Part shown: one piece after another, positions 12,907-25,747 of the stretch
Position numbering within the stretch: the stretch's first letter is position 1
Layout: every line of letters starts with the position of its first letter
Assembly: GCA_038087015.1 (NCBI GenBank)
Contig: JASBNA010000006.1
Span: 1,674,001 to 1,738,000 of the forward strand
Direction of reading: 5' to 3'
Origin: Cerrena zonata
Lineage: Eukaryota; Basidiomycota; Agaricomycetes; Polyporales; Cerrenaceae
Length of the DNA: 64,000 bases
The notes under the pieces: generated by a model
What the model saw: the letters and a program-made list of their open reading frames with translations, nothing else
The model's database searches: none
What the model was told of the DNA's origin: nothing
Translations under genes and position numbers: made by a program

Positions 12907-15900
12907 GTGCTATGGCAAACCAACTCCACCAGTTTAATATGGTACCCGGAAGCTTTCAATCCCATGCTTGCCCAGCAGCAAGCTGGCATGGTACCCCAAG
13001 CAAATCAGTTCAACACCCAACCGCAAATGCCCAACATTATGGCTCCCTCTGATCAGGCCCGACAGTTGCAGCATCTGGCACAGCAGAGAGGGGCGCATCT
13101 CAGGCAGGCGGGGGAAGGTGGTATGAACCAACAGCAGGCAAGTCTCCTTCATTTTCGCTGCCGACTCCGGTACCCTTTCGTTCCCACCGAGCGGTTATCG
13201 CATTTTTGTCCTTCTTTTGTCCTTTCTCAACCCTTAGATACGTCCAAGACTCGCGTCGATGTTTCTTTCATCTTTCAGGACTCGCAGAGGAGCTGTTCGA
13301 CCTGCGATCATGGCACTTGCCTGGTTTGGTCAGCACGCTCGGTGCGCTCTGACTCCCTTCTGCGAGGTCCGGACGGTGACAGTGACCACTGCACGAGCTC
13401 ATGTCGCATTTTATGCGTGTCTTTGACCTTCTCCACCAATACATTGGACGTGAATCCAAGCGAATTTACAGGACCCAGGGTATCCAGAAGTCTGCGGTAA
13501 ACCTGCCTCCGAGATCTTATGTAATCATCATTGCAGTTTGCACTGGTCCTTGTCGTCCCCGCTTTGTTTCCATCTCCTTGCTTCTTCCTTGCGACGACCT
13601 TCGCAAAGGTCGCTTTCCGTTTGCTTCATCCCTGCGCTCGTCTCATCACAGTGGCTGCACCGCGAGTGGCGATTTTCTTCACATCTGTCCACAAATCGGC
13701 TTATGTAATCATCCCTTATTGACCTCTCCGCCCTTACAGATGATGGAGATGCTACGCAGGAGGCAGATGCAACAACAACAACACGTACAACAGCAACAGC
13801 AGCAGCAGCAGCAAAACCTCATGAAGCCTCCTCCCCCTCAGTTCAACCTACCCAATCAGATGAACGCTATGGCTGGACCGTCTTTCGGCGACGCCAACCA
13901 GATGCAATCGTTTCCTAATATCGGAAACAACATCGGACAGACCACACAGCAGCAAGCTCGCAACGCTCTGTTCCACCAGCTACAAAACGGACAACAGGGA
14001 CCAGCGCGACAGTTGGAGCTCATGACGATGGCGCAACACCAACAAAGCCAGCATCTTCCCCCGTCTGGGAACGTTAACGCCAATCTGAACATGTTCTACT
14101 CCCCGTCCCAACAACAGCAACAGCAGCATTCCCAGATGACCCAACAGGCATTACAGGATCACCAACGCGCTCAGACGATGGGTCCCCAGAACGGTCAGTT
14201 TGCGGGATCCAACGGCCAGATGTTCACTGGTCCCCAGGTGGCTGCCCAAGGCCAAGCCGCCGGGATGTCGTTCCAAGCGATGTTCAACTTGAACGTCGAC
14301 ACTATCACCTCGGCTCAGCAAGCAAAAGCTGAATACGATCGGAACGAACAAAGGAGGGCTATTCTCCTCAAGACCATGGAGCAGACCAATCAGAAACGTG
14401 CGCAGCTGATGGCCAATCGACCACCAAACGTGGATCCCAACTTCGAGACTCAATTGAACAATACAACCACCCAGATGCAAAGGTTTCAGCAAATGATGTC
14501 GAGATGCGAGACTCTCAAGAGCCAGCTTCAACAGCGGCTTACGCAACTAGTCATACAGGAACAACAGTCTGGGGGCCTTTCCGTACCTTCGGGCTCAGAT
14601 GGGGTCAATATGTACGTCATTCCTACTCTAAATACACTATTGACTATTTGTTGACATGTCGCGATAGGGCCGCGATGCTCTCTACGTCTCCTCGTCCACC
14701 TTCAACACCCTCGGTTGGTGCTATGGGTAACGTTCCGGGTCGAAACTGGGTGCCAGGGGGACCTTCGTCTCAGACCCTCATGACGACGCCTACCATGTCT
14801 CACCAAGCAGGACCGATGGGTCAAAATCGCTCACCTCAAGCACCTGGAATGCAACCACAGCCGAATCAGCAGATGCCTCATCATAATCTTACCGTATCTC
14901 AGCAGGGGCAAGCTCCACCACGAACAGTAACTACACCGATTAACGCTCCTCGACCTCCGATGCAGAACGGTGTTCAGGGTACTTCTGCTATAGCGAACAT
15001 GAATGGGCCAAACATTATAAATGTACAACAGCTTCCCAACAACTCATCCCCTCCTTATCGTGCCATTCCCGTGATGCCAGCTGCAGCATTCTACGCTGCG
15101 CACAACAATTTCCTAGATAGGCAGGGTTATTCTGCCGAAAAGAGGCAGCCTAGCATTCAGGGTACGCCAGTCGAGTTGTATAGACTACACTGCGAGATTA
15201 TGAAAATTGGTGGGCCTCAAAACGTGAGTAGTTCAGATGCCTTGGCTTGTCAAACATCGTGTATTAATTTATTACGGTCTCTCTTCCAGCTCATCGCCGC
15301 ATATAATCGTACTATGGACGACATTTTTGCCATTATTGGTGGTAGAATTGGGTTCCTCCAAATCCAGGCAGACGCAAAGGAGCCTCCCAAGTCAACTGTA
15401 GCCGTTTCCCAAACGCTGCAACAGATCTACAAGAACTACCTCGCTAACTTCGATCTCGCCTATGTGAAATCGAAAATGGGAAACCAGGGTGGTGGTCAGT
15501 CTGGGATCAATCCCGCCGACCCTTCTCAAAATGGACATCAGATGAACGTTCCTGGAGGCCAACATTCACAGCAGCAGAATCCTCAACTGGCGGCATCCGC
15601 ACTCGGTCCTAATAACCCATTGGCGAGGATGATGGTTGGATTTGACGCGAAGAAGATCTCAGAGCTATTTTCATTGGTGAGGTTGCCTCCCGACGAATTA
15701 CGAACTCGTAACATCCCAGAGGATATTCGCCGACTTCTCGCTGTCCATGGTCCGTACCTCAAACAGATGATGCAGAATCAACAGCAATTCCAGTCCGGTA
15801 TCCGAACGGGACTTGCTCAGCGACAGGGTCAGCCGTCGGGGAATGGTATGCTTCAGCAACCGCAGCAGCAACCACAACCGCAACCTCAGCACCCACAACA

Positions 15901-17980
15901 ACATCAACAACCCGGTCCTGGGATGATGGTCCGCAATATGCAAGGTCAGATTTCTCAGCAGGGTCAGATGTCGACGCCGCAGAATCCTCAGGTCAATGGA
16001 ACGATGCCGGCAAACTGGACCGTCCAGCAGCCCAACGTCCCACAGATGAACCAGCTTTCCCAACAACCTGGTGCGGACGGAGCGGCTCGACAACCTACAG
16101 CGATGCAGGGGGGTCCCCAAGCGATCGCTCAGGCTATACGACAGGTAGATGTGCTGAAGTTACAGTTCATGAAGTCGCAGCAGTCGAGTACGTTTTTCGA
16201 TAAGCTCTTCTGGGATATGATCATTGACAACCTCTTTGTCGTAGATGCGAACTCCCTGAAGGAGATTCAGGTCTCGGAACAGCAGGTTGCGGAATACAGG
16301 AAAACGTTCGGAGACTTGAACAATCTAGCTAGAGAATTGGAGCTGAAACTCCCAAGCGTCGCTGCCTTCCATGCTCCAGACGAGTTGAAACATCTTGTTA
16401 CTCTGGTAAGTCGTTTTTTGTTTTCCGATAACGATATGATTACTTATGCTTGAAAATCTCAGTCCTTGTGTCATATCCAACAACGAAACCTACTCCAGTC
16501 GAGTACCCCCAAGTTTGTTATGGAGTTGGGACTGATGAATAAGCTCATAAACCATATCCGTATGGCTAACGAGAAGATCAACAAGATTCCGATTGAGCAG
16601 AGGGAGAAGATGACACTCTACGTGAATACCTTGCGCCAGCAACAACATCAGCATCAGCAGCAACAGCCAGCACAGCACCAGCAGTTAGCCAATGCTGCTC
16701 ACAATCGCCCTCCTAGTGTCATGCAGCCGCCTCCTGTTCCTCAGCCGATACCACAGCCTGCACCACCTGTTGTCCAACCTCCCTCTCAATCAATGCCGCC
16801 CCCACAACCTCCTCAATTGCAGCAGGCTCATCCACCTCAACCTCAGCAGGTGCAAGCCCCACCGATACCGCACCAACAACCTCACCCGCAACAACAGTCC
16901 CAAGCTGTTACTCCTTCACACACTGCTCCCTCGCCATCGCTTGCTAACCGGAAGAAACCGCATGCGGCTCCCACTCCCACCGACACTACAGCTGTATCAA
17001 CACCTCCGGCTCAGGCAGCAACACCCGTTGCTAGCGCTGCGACTCCCAGCCACCTTGCAAGCTCTCCGAATGCTCCCAAGTCGCCGAAGGTCAAGGCACC
17101 GCCGAAACCTAGGCAGCCGCCGAGACGCAAGTCAGCTAAAACTGTCGCTCAGCCGCCCGCTCCTGTGGCATCGACGTCTACTCCTGCCGCTGCCTCGACC
17201 CCGGTTGCTGCTTCTCCTTCTGCTGCCACCCCTGCGTCTACTGCTGAACCAAGCACAGCGCCTGCTGAGACAGGGCAGAAACGACGTCGCGAAGAGGAAC
17301 CGGCTACTCCCGTTGCATCATCCTCTCAACCTTCGCCCCCCAAGAAGGTTAAGACTGACTGGGAAGGTCCCACGAGTGCGGAACTCGTCAAGAAGGACGA
17401 GGAACCCCAGAATATCAACTCTGTCGACGACAGCATGAAGTACTTGCATGATACGCAGGAACAGTTCCTCTCTACTGCGGATCCTGCTTCGGGAGAATCG
17501 TTACAGTCTGCGTTGATGGAACTCAACAAGCTGTTCTCTTCTGAAGCATCGGACTACGCATTCGACCCTTCGCCGCAGGTACCTGATAACAGCAACGACG
17601 GCACTCTGCAGATCTTCGAGTTGTTCGATATGGAGGCGTACGAGACCGAAAAGGATAATCCTAGAACGCTAGCACCTCCTACACCAGAGCTGTCACATTC
17701 GACGAACCCTAGTCCGGCATCCGTTGGAGGCTCGTCAGATGGTGAACATGGTCCAAGCACGTCGACTCACCAGTATGACAGCTCGGTAACCATTGCTGGT
17801 GGAGACCTGAGCAACTCGAGCGGCGATCTTGACGACATGTTCTTCAATGACCAGATGTTTGTATCCATGAAGGGTCTCAGTGGTGTCGAGTCACTGCACT
17901 TCACCAATCCGAACTTTGACTTTGCGAGCGAATTGTTGGATAATGATACTGGTGACGCGTGGGCGATCAATATGCCATAG
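12907..17980 (+). CDS. SWI1: glutamine-rich ARID protein, probable SWI/SNF subunit Swi1
   Basis: Predicted nuclear chromatin-remodelling subunit. Exons: 12907-13137, 13740-14611, 14668-15223, 15290-16405, 16463-17980, about 1,430 residues. It is very rich in Gln, Pro, Asn and Met, with polyQ at 13770-13815. Residues about 505-612 resemble an ARID DNA-binding fold: GTPVELYRLHCEIMKIGG, then FAIIGGRIGF and SQTLQQIYKNYLANFD. The usual ARID tryptophan seems replaced by Met. A conserved-looking helical segment follows (LFWDMIIDNLFVVD, FHAPDELKHLVTL, KFVMELGLMNKLINHIRMAN), then a Pro/Ala-rich linker with basic KRRREEEP and an acidic tail. Intron 1 (13138-13739, 602 nt) starts with GC in a CAG/GCAAGT context. 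The start is uncertain: an ATG at 12912 in another frame reads MANQLHQFNM. Med15 is the main alternative identity. Confidence 0.65.
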
Positions 17981-18578
17981 ATGTTTTATTTCTCAGCCTT
18001 TTATACTTCTTGTCTTATTCTGGTTTTTTCTGTTTACCCATTTGTCCATATTCCCGTTCGCAGTTCGATGCCCGCGTCCCAAGCTCCATTTTTTTTACTC
18101 TTTTCTTTTTTCTTTTTCTTTATTTTTATCGGTTCTGTGCTTTTGACCAACACTGGATTCCGTTCAGATTTTCTTTCTTCCCTGTGCCCCTTGTCTCGAC
18201 ATCCAGCTTTCTACTGTAGTCACTATACTAACTCCCTCGTCGCATCTGCTGTTGTTTTTTTGACTATCTTCATTACTTCTTTGCTCTGTATTTCTATATC
18301 TCCTTCCGCTATCGAATTTTTTTTTGCTAGCTGCAAAAGCAAAATATTCTTGTGTGACCTGTGATTTCCTCAAGTTTTTCGGCTTTAAGTCAACATATGA
18401 AAGCTACGTGTGATAGGAGATGGAAGGCTACGGATAATCGGACATGTCCAACCAGAAGGCAGTTTGAGAAAGTATATCCATTCAAGTGTACACGTCATGT
18501 CCTAAGCTACAATCTAATTACAAGTCCATCCACATTAAATATACAGTGCATCAAACCGAAACCTATGAAGGAACAATA
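17981..18578. other. 3' intergenic, pyrimidine-rich
   Basis: 598 bp between the convergent ends of the ARID gene and the CCDC130-type gene. The + strand is strongly T/C-rich (especially 18085-18130), so it probably carries the two 3' UTRs. No gene seen. Confidence 0.5.
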
Positions 18579-19703
18579 CTATCTACGCACGACGCCCGGG
18601 CCAATCTTGTTACCTGGAGGCTTTTGGCGTGCAGTGTTTCCCAGTATTCGCGCACGAAGCGACGCAACGGTATCCGAAGAAGTTGAAGGGACTTTGGACG
18701 CTAAACGCTTCGACGGTCCTGATGGGATGTCGTCGAGCAGAACCACCTTTCTCTTCTTGGAATTCTGGCTAGCCTCCAGCATTTGTCTTCCTTTAAACCA
18801 ATCTTCCTTCGCCTGGGCACGTATGTCTTCATCTTCTGCAGAGACTAAAGTAAGCTCTTCGGGGAGACCGTACTTTCCCTTGAGCTCCTTATCCGCCTCC
18901 TGTTTCTCTTTCTCGATTTTCTTCTCAACGCGAAAACGTTTCCGGACTTTGAGAGAGAGGGAGTACGGGTCGGAACCGTAATGATCAGCCAGAGACTGTA
19001 GAGCCTCTATTCGTGGTTTTTGTACGTTGTTCATGTGGTTTTGCGCCTCGGTAGTCTTTTCCAAAGCGGCTAGAGGATCTACCGGACCCTCTTTGGGGTC
19101 ATTATCTGGTGTGGTTCGTTAGTTCAAAATCATACAAAGATGGGTGTAGAGTAGACTTACCGTGAACAGCAAAACCGCCGTTCTCTTCGGGGTCCCACTC
19201 TTCATCCTTCTGTCTCGCACCCGAAGTTACAACGTAACGAGTGTTCTAACAGTCATTGTCAGCGATAATTCGTTCTTGTATGGATAGTACTACAAACCTT
19301 TGGGTCTGTCTGTATCTCAAAGTACCCATCGCAAAGATGACATTTGCACCGGAAGGAGTAGATGGGTGTGGAATAGTAGTTTCCAATCTTCTTCTTTTCC
19401 GCATTGTAACGGACACCCATACCGATATGGTTATCGCATGTTCCACTAGAGTATTGTCAATACACAGAGCATCTTGAAGGGTTCAATATACCAACCACCA
19501 GATATTGAATGGTAGCTCGAAGCGGACGATAAGGATGCCTTGGTCGATCTTTCTGGCTCGATCACCAAGTGCGTGTTTACCTCGGTATGAGTTAAGACTG
19601 CCATGTTTCTCCCCGTCATAATCGGGAGGGTAGTATTTGTTGAATCCTACGGGAATGTCAGTAATATGCCATTAACCGATGAGTTGCGTTACTGACCTTG
19701 CAT
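18579..19703 (-). CDS. saf4: CWC16/CCDC130-family splicing factor
   Basis: Spliceosome-associated protein of the Yju2/CCDC130 (YJU2B, S. pombe Saf4) family. Exons 19697-19703, 19496-19646, 19298-19445, 19161-19245 and 18579-19105 give 305 residues. The N-terminus MQGFNKYYPPDYDGEKHGSL and the core IWCGTCDNHIGMGVRYNAEK are diagnostic, followed by IGNYYSTPIYSFRCKCHLC and EIQTDPKNTRYV. The two CxxC pairs (CGTC and CHLC) are the expected zinc ligands. The C-terminal half is a charged coiled coil (RFRVEKKIEKEKQEADKELK). The first coding exon is only 7 nt. A longer alternative start at 19774 (MTSLKLVEQ) would use one more intron. GNKIGPGVVRR ends the protein. Divergent from RPS20 with about 450 bp between starts. 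Confidence 0.93.
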
Positions 19704-20152
19704 GACTGTTGCAGTACAAGGAAAAAACGGCGCTTACTTACCAAGTACTTGCTCGACCAATTTGAGTGATGTCATTCCCTGCCAAATACGATAGCATCTA
19801 CTTATCTTCCTCAAGAAACACCGTATAACACAAAGACGTTTGGATCGTCCAACACATTTATATATTCATATCCGTACAGGGACTATTGTGGGGAAATGTT
19901 GCATATTTCATGTCATCGGAGAGACTACCGAATTTGGAAATAACATAGAGTGAACGCCGATGCCCATAACTGGACTTACGGAGGTTGCCGAAGCGATCCA
20001 TTCTCCTGAACTCTAATTTTCAGCACTATCCACACAACCATCATCCCCTCAGGTCAGTATATTTTCGTCCATAAAAGCGGGTGAATACCCTTGGAATACT
20101 CACAAACCGTTTTTCATAACAGTCACCATCTGACTCTCCAACAAACGCCAGG
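19704..20152. promoter_or_regulatory. shared promoter region of saf4 and RPS20
   Basis: 449 bp between divergent start codons. It must hold both promoters. The stretch just before RPS20 (20100-20150) is CT- and A-rich, typical of ribosomal-protein leaders. No specific site could be assigned. Confidence 0.45.
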
Positions 20153-20698
20153 ATGAGTTACGTCGCTAAGGGTGAAAAAGAATACGATGCCACAGGTGCC
20201 CCCGTGCCCCAGGCAAAAATCCACAAAATCCGTATCACGCTCACGAGCAGTAACGTCAAGAACTTAGAGAAGTGTATGTATTTAGTCTACCTATATAACA
20301 ATTGGAAAATTCAACGTTTGCATTCCAGTCTCTGCTGACCTCATTAACCGTGCCAAGGACAAGCAGCTCCGTGTCAAGGGCCCCGTCCGTCTCCCCACTA
20401 AGGTCCTCAAGATCACCACCCGTAAGACTGTAAGTATTGTGCTACATCATGCGTATCGTTGTTTCTCACGAGGGAAATCTTTCTAGCCTTGTGGTGAGGG
20501 TTCCAAGACCTGGGATCGCTTCGAGTTGAAGGTCCACAAGCGTTTGATAGACCTCCACTCCTCCAGCGAGATCGTCAAGCAGATCGTGAGTACATTCCTA
20601 GTAATTATATACATATCTTTCTCATAAATATCCCTCCTCAACAGACCAGCATCTCCCTCGAGCCCGGTGTCGAGGTCGAGGTTACCATCTCTGCTTAA
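20153..20698 (+). CDS. RPS20: 40S ribosomal protein S20 (uS10)
   Basis: Small-subunit ribosomal protein uS10 of the 40S head. Exons 20153-20273, 20329-20429, 20487-20585 and 20645-20698 give 124 residues, the normal size. Conserved stretches are [57 protein letters not shown] and the C-terminal [14 protein letters not shown]. Codon use is strongly C-ending (gtc, aag, ctc), as expected for a highly expressed gene. All three introns are 50-60 nt with standard ends. Confidence 0.98.
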
Positions 20699-20877
20699 AT
20701 ACATGCGACGTGACTGTATATGGCTTCAGAGCATATGAATACTATGTTTTCATGATGATCTAACTTCGTAATGATTTGTGTGAAGTGTCTTGCCTTCAAG
20801 TGCATCAAGAAGGCCATATAAGTGAATCCGAGCAAGTGTAGACCACCTGATATCGTTGTGAGAGCCGTCACCACTTC

Positions 20878-23133
20878 CTAGTATTGAAACCCCCCAAGAG
20901 GATCCACGTTTTGGTCAACCCGAATTCCCGATGAGCCACGAAAATCGAAAGTGATTCGCCCCAGTCTGACATGATGAACCCAGGTAGTATGCGCATGCTG
21001 CACAGGACCCTGTGGAATCAAGTTAGGGAGATTATTATGAAATTGAGGTGGGAAGGGCGGCCAATCTAAATCAGCGTCGGGCAGATGTTCTGGTCCGACA
21101 GGGGAGGGCAACATTGGCCAGAATGGTGGTGGGCTATTATGTCCTTCGTACGGTACGTGTGGAGGATCCCTTGTGAACCGGTCCCGTTGCCAAATGACAC
21201 TTGATATCGAGTCCACCAACTCGGTCAGCGTACCACGACGGATCGTACAGCGTTGAAGAACCAATTCCGAGAACTTTGCGCAGGATCCACTATACAGGTC
21301 CGCTTGCTCCTCGAGCACGTCAAGCAAATATCCCATGTCGGGAGGAGGTGCCTGTCTGCGTAGTCTTATAAATCTCCTTGCTGATGAGATGAAGAGAGTT
21401 CGAATGAAGCAAAAGAGGGACGGGTAGTCATGATTATGATTATGAATGGCGATTGTGGGATGGGTGGCATCTCCGGAAGACGAATGTGTGTGGGACCATG
21501 AAGTCAATATATGTGCGAAGATAGAAAGGCTGGAGCCGTACAGCTCTAAGGTCTGTAATCCGAGGGGTGAACACCTCGAGATCAACCCCGCACAGGTAGC
21601 CCCCAGCTCTTGTGCAACAGCAGGACTGGTATACAGTGCGGGAGGAGAACTCAGTTTGAAATAAACAACATGATCCAACTGGATATCTCCCAACAACAAA
21701 GTATCCATGGATATCGATAATTCTGAATCAGAGGGATGACCCCACTCGAACCGGAAGCTGGTACGGGGCGAAGGCAAGGAATCGGTGTGAGATATCGAAG
21801 CAGATGGAGGTCGAGGGTCATAATGATACGTGGTAATAGTGATGTCGAGTCTCGTCGTGTACTCAAACATATCGCTGAGTTGAATAAAATGGAGGCCAAA
21901 ACCTGTTATAGGTGGGCCCTTTTGAAGTATACGACGAGCTTGGAGATAATTGGCTTGGGATCTCCTACACTCCGTTCATCGATTGGACTTTCTCCACCGG
22001 TAAATGGAATATGTTTATGTACCGTGTTCAAGTCGATAATGGCTGAAGGAGGGAATGTGCATTGTGTGAGGAACGTGTCAACCCATGCCAACGTTGAATG
22101 CATCTTCAGCTGCTCCAAATATGGAAGATTGACAAACGAAGGTACGGCGTTGTGAACGTCATCGAAGATTGTATCCTCTCCCACGTAGTTGCTATTCACA
22201 TATTCCAATATATTTAGTTGCTTGGTGTGGGTTAGCACGTCCAGCAGGTCGTACACCGTGAGCGAGTTTGAGAAATGTGAAGGAGGGGAAGAAGGATATA
22301 GTCGAAGTTCACTGAGAGTGCTGGCACGGAGAAACTCCGAAGCATGCCCTGTGAGTTGGTAGCCACGAATATCGATTTGTTTCAGAGTCGGAAGATCACA
22401 AAGACTGGGAAAACTTGGGAGCGCCTGATAATTATTGTGGATCATCGATATCGAAAGAAGTGCAGGCAAGTCATCTGCGTGAATTGCGTCGACGTCAAAT
22501 GCCACACGTAGGATACGATTTGGGAGATGCAAGGTAAGGTGCTTGATACGTCGTGAGTGGCTCAGAATGAACTGGAGAGAAGTTAGGCTATCCTTTTCCG
22601 AGAGAGGATTTAGGTTATTGTGAGATAACCAGGATGCTCCATCCGCAGAACTCCAAGGTAAAATCTCTATCGCGGCTTGACCAGAACGCCTCAGAAACTC
22701 TCCGACTCTGTCTGGAAGACCTAGATAGATGATGCGCCAAAGTCTTTGCGACTTCAGTGCAGCGTCACGCCATTTATGACATACATGGGTGACCAGAATC
22801 CACCTATAAGGGGTGGGGATAGATACGTCGAAATTGGTGTATGAAAATGGGTCAGTAGCGAAGTAACTGAATACCTCTGCTAAGGATTCGGAGGACAATC
22901 TTGAGATGGGCAGAAGACTGTTAATATATCGACTTCTTTCCGCAATTTTATGTAGTTCGTTGTGAATAACATTTCTGCGAGATTGTATGTCATGTTGGAT
23001 CGTCCGGATATCCGAGGTAGACACATCCTCGCAACCTAACAGTTATTGAGATTAGTCAAATAGAGTCAACATCGATCTGAGTAATATTCATACTTTCATA
23101 GATAGTAGTGTTTATCTTATTTCTTATTGGCAT
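20878..23133 (-). CDS. F-box/leucine-rich protein, copy 1 (one apparent frameshift)
   Basis: Predicted substrate receptor of an SCF ubiquitin ligase. Exon 1 is 23094-23133 (40 nt), exon 2 20878-23035, for about 732 residues if one base is restored. A short coiled region precedes the F-box LLPISRLSSESLAEVFSYFA, then THVCHKWRDAALKSQRLWRIIYLG and irregular leucine-rich repeats. The C-terminus VRLGRITFDFRGSSGI is shared with copies 2-4. The reading frame changes at the T4 run at 21920-21923: the upstream frame stops at 21906, while the family segment PPITGFGLHF continues in another frame. One missing base explains it; an unusual intron of about 66-83 nt is a weaker alternative. Tandem with copy 2, same strand, about 200 bp apart. 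Confidence 0.8.
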
Positions 23134-23340
23134 ATTGTTCCGTACGAGTTACGAGTACAGCAGTGTACTTAGTGGCAGTCACCAGTGGGACTCAGTGCGG
23201 CGGCCTCGGCTGTGTTTACTACTGAATCGATCGATCGGGATTGCATACCATATTTAGCAGGTCTCCAAGTTCATTATTTAACTAATCAAACTACAAATGT
23301 ATGACGGATACACACATGTAGTACTATGTTTACACAGAAT

Positions 23341-25550
23341 CTACCACCCGGAAACTGGAGGCATATGTTCAATTTGAATACCAGAGGAACCACGAAAGTC
23401 AAATGTGACACGACCCTTTGCCACGTATGCGTCCCAACATACTTCTCCAACCCCTCCCTCAAATGGGATATCCTCTGGCATAGTAGGAGGGCCAGGCAAC
23501 GTAAATAGTCGGTCTAGGTCTGCATCAGGAAGTACCTCTGATTCTTCTACAGCTGGTGAAGATCGTTGAGGACTGTGATGCAATGGTGGGGGGTCATATG
23601 GTGCTGATGGCGGATTGGTCGTGAACCGTCCTCGTTGAAAAACGATGTCCGAGACTGAGTCCACAAGCTCATACAGGGTTTCCAATTCTAAAGAACATTG
23701 TTGAAGAACCAATACTGATAGTCGTGAACATGTTCCATCACGTCGGACACCCTGTGACTGAAGTGCATCGAAAACGCTACCGAAGTCGAGGTGCTTGGGG
23801 CCGTATAAACTATCTGGCCTTGTCTTTTCCCTGGTTCTGGAAAATATAAGGGTATGTAAAGAGGAGAGCAACGGTGAGCAGCGACAGCTTTGTGTTGTGG
23901 TGTTGATAATTGGATCAGCGGACGAGTGTGTGTGGTTCGCCGAATCTAGTATGAAAGGTAAGACCAGAGGTATGTACCCGGATAACTCCAGTACTTGGAT
24001 CCCTGATATCGAACACCTTTCGATCAAGCTGGAAACAGCAACTCCTACGTCCTTCGTAAATGCGTCGTAGACCGGAGACATAAGGTCAGTGTCAAGTCTG
24101 AGGTAAATGACATTACTCAGAGGTAGGTTGTATAAGAGGTTATGTAAAATGTCGGCATGACTTGAATCAAGGGGAGAAGGATAATCAAAGCGAAACTGAT
24201 TGCGTTTGTTCAGACATGACCTCCCAACAAATGTAGCAGTTAAGGAAGGGTCAAAATGATAGGTTTCGATCAAAAGTTGGCTTATTAGTGGAAGAGGAGT
24301 AGCGAATTCGTCATCGTCAACTTCCTCGAGGTCATCGAAGGAAAGTCCAAGGCCAACCATTGGAACGGCCCTATGAGATATATGGGTAATAATGGACTGA
24401 AGAGTACCAAGAGCCACTGCAACATCCTCAGGCGTCAGTTCGCTGTACATTTCATGACAAGCGTTGAAGATTGTGATTGTCGAAGACGGGAAGGTACACC
24501 TCGTGAGAAAGTGGTTGATACAATCTGCACTTGCAGAGATTTCTAAGGTCTCCAGGGACGGTAAATTGACCAATGATGATGGCTCGTCGGGTACCGTGTT
24601 TGAGTGAGGACAGGGAACATAGAGTTTATCTGTATACTCCAGCACCCTCATTTTAGGATTATTACGGAGGACGTGCAAAAGTCTCTGGATGGGACAGTCT
24701 GACAGCTGACTCGAATTTCGGATGATGAGACTATCGAGAGCGGTAAATTGTAGCAGTGCTGGATGTCGTACTATTGGATAACGGGAAACCTGTATTCGCA
24801 ACAAAGCTGGGAAACTACGGGCGAACAAGATGTCTGGGCTTCCGGAGTCGCGGGAATAAAGCGAGCGATTAAGGAGTGTGATGCTCCGTAGAACCGGTGC
24901 GTTAACGAGGTTGGTACGAAATACGACAAATGCCTCCTCTATAGCATGGATTGGTAGATCCAATGTCAGAGCTCTGAGACGATGCGATTGTCCCAGGACA
25001 AGCTTCAATGATTCCACGTCGCTGGGAGAGTGAAGTTGTTTGCGGGGTGGATATCTAGATGGTAAACGGTGGCCCCTCATAGAAGTCACCTGTAAAAGGC
25101 TCTGTCCAGAACGTTCCAAATAAAGAGCAACACACTCCGGATGGCCTAGATGGATATAGCTCCATAGATCATGCGTCTGAAGTGCAATTTCGCGCCAGCG
25201 ATGACAAACATGGGTGAATGTGATACATTGGTAGGGTGGAACCTTGGGATGTGAGGAGACATCACACGTGAGATATGAGAATATTCGCGATAGCAACTTT
25301 GAGGACAATCTAGACACGAGTAGAAGGTTATTGAGGAATCGCTTTTTCTCCACAATGAGTTGAAGCGCATGACGGATTATTTGTTGTCGAGAACGTGTAT
25401 CTTCATTTATAGCCGAGATCTCCGATTGGGTGATATCTTCATGGTATCCTGTCAAGCAAATGCGTAGATCAATTGAGTATACAGCCAACGGAAACCATCT
25501 CGTTGCATACGTTGATGATAGGTCAAATTCTCCGCAAAACTTGTAGTCAT
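23341..25550 (-). CDS. F-box/leucine-rich protein, copy 2 (intact)
   Basis: Exons 25511-25550 (40 nt) and 23341-25448 give 715 residues with an unbroken frame; intron of 62 nt. The coiled segment EDTRSRQQIIRHALQLIVEKK is followed by the F-box LLLVSRLSSKLLSRIFSYLT and HVCHRWREIALQTHDLWSYIHLG. Leucine-rich repeats fill most of the rest, and the C-terminus GRVTFDFRGSSGIQIE matches the other copies. The first exon has the same length and phase as copy 1, which supports tandem duplication. It probably recruits unknown proteins to Skp1-Cullin; the target cannot be inferred. Confidence 0.85.
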
Positions 25551-25747
25551 TTTGTCAACGTCAGAGAAAGAATAAAGTTGATATTCGACGTCAACGTTCT
25601 CGAACAAGTCTACGTCGGCAGCGCGCCCACTGAATATCCGGGTCATTGACTGATTACGTCATCTATTTCAAAGTTCTTACGTTCACTACCAACTCGGACT
25701 CGGTCCTACGTATAGCCCACAGCCAACACAGGCTATATCTTTCAAAA

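Noticed and set aside
16692..17438. 248-residue open frame overlapping the ARID gene
   Set aside because: Out-of-frame shadow of the Pro/Gln/Ala-rich coding region; its Leu/Arg richness is the direct result of frame-shifted CAG/CCT codons.
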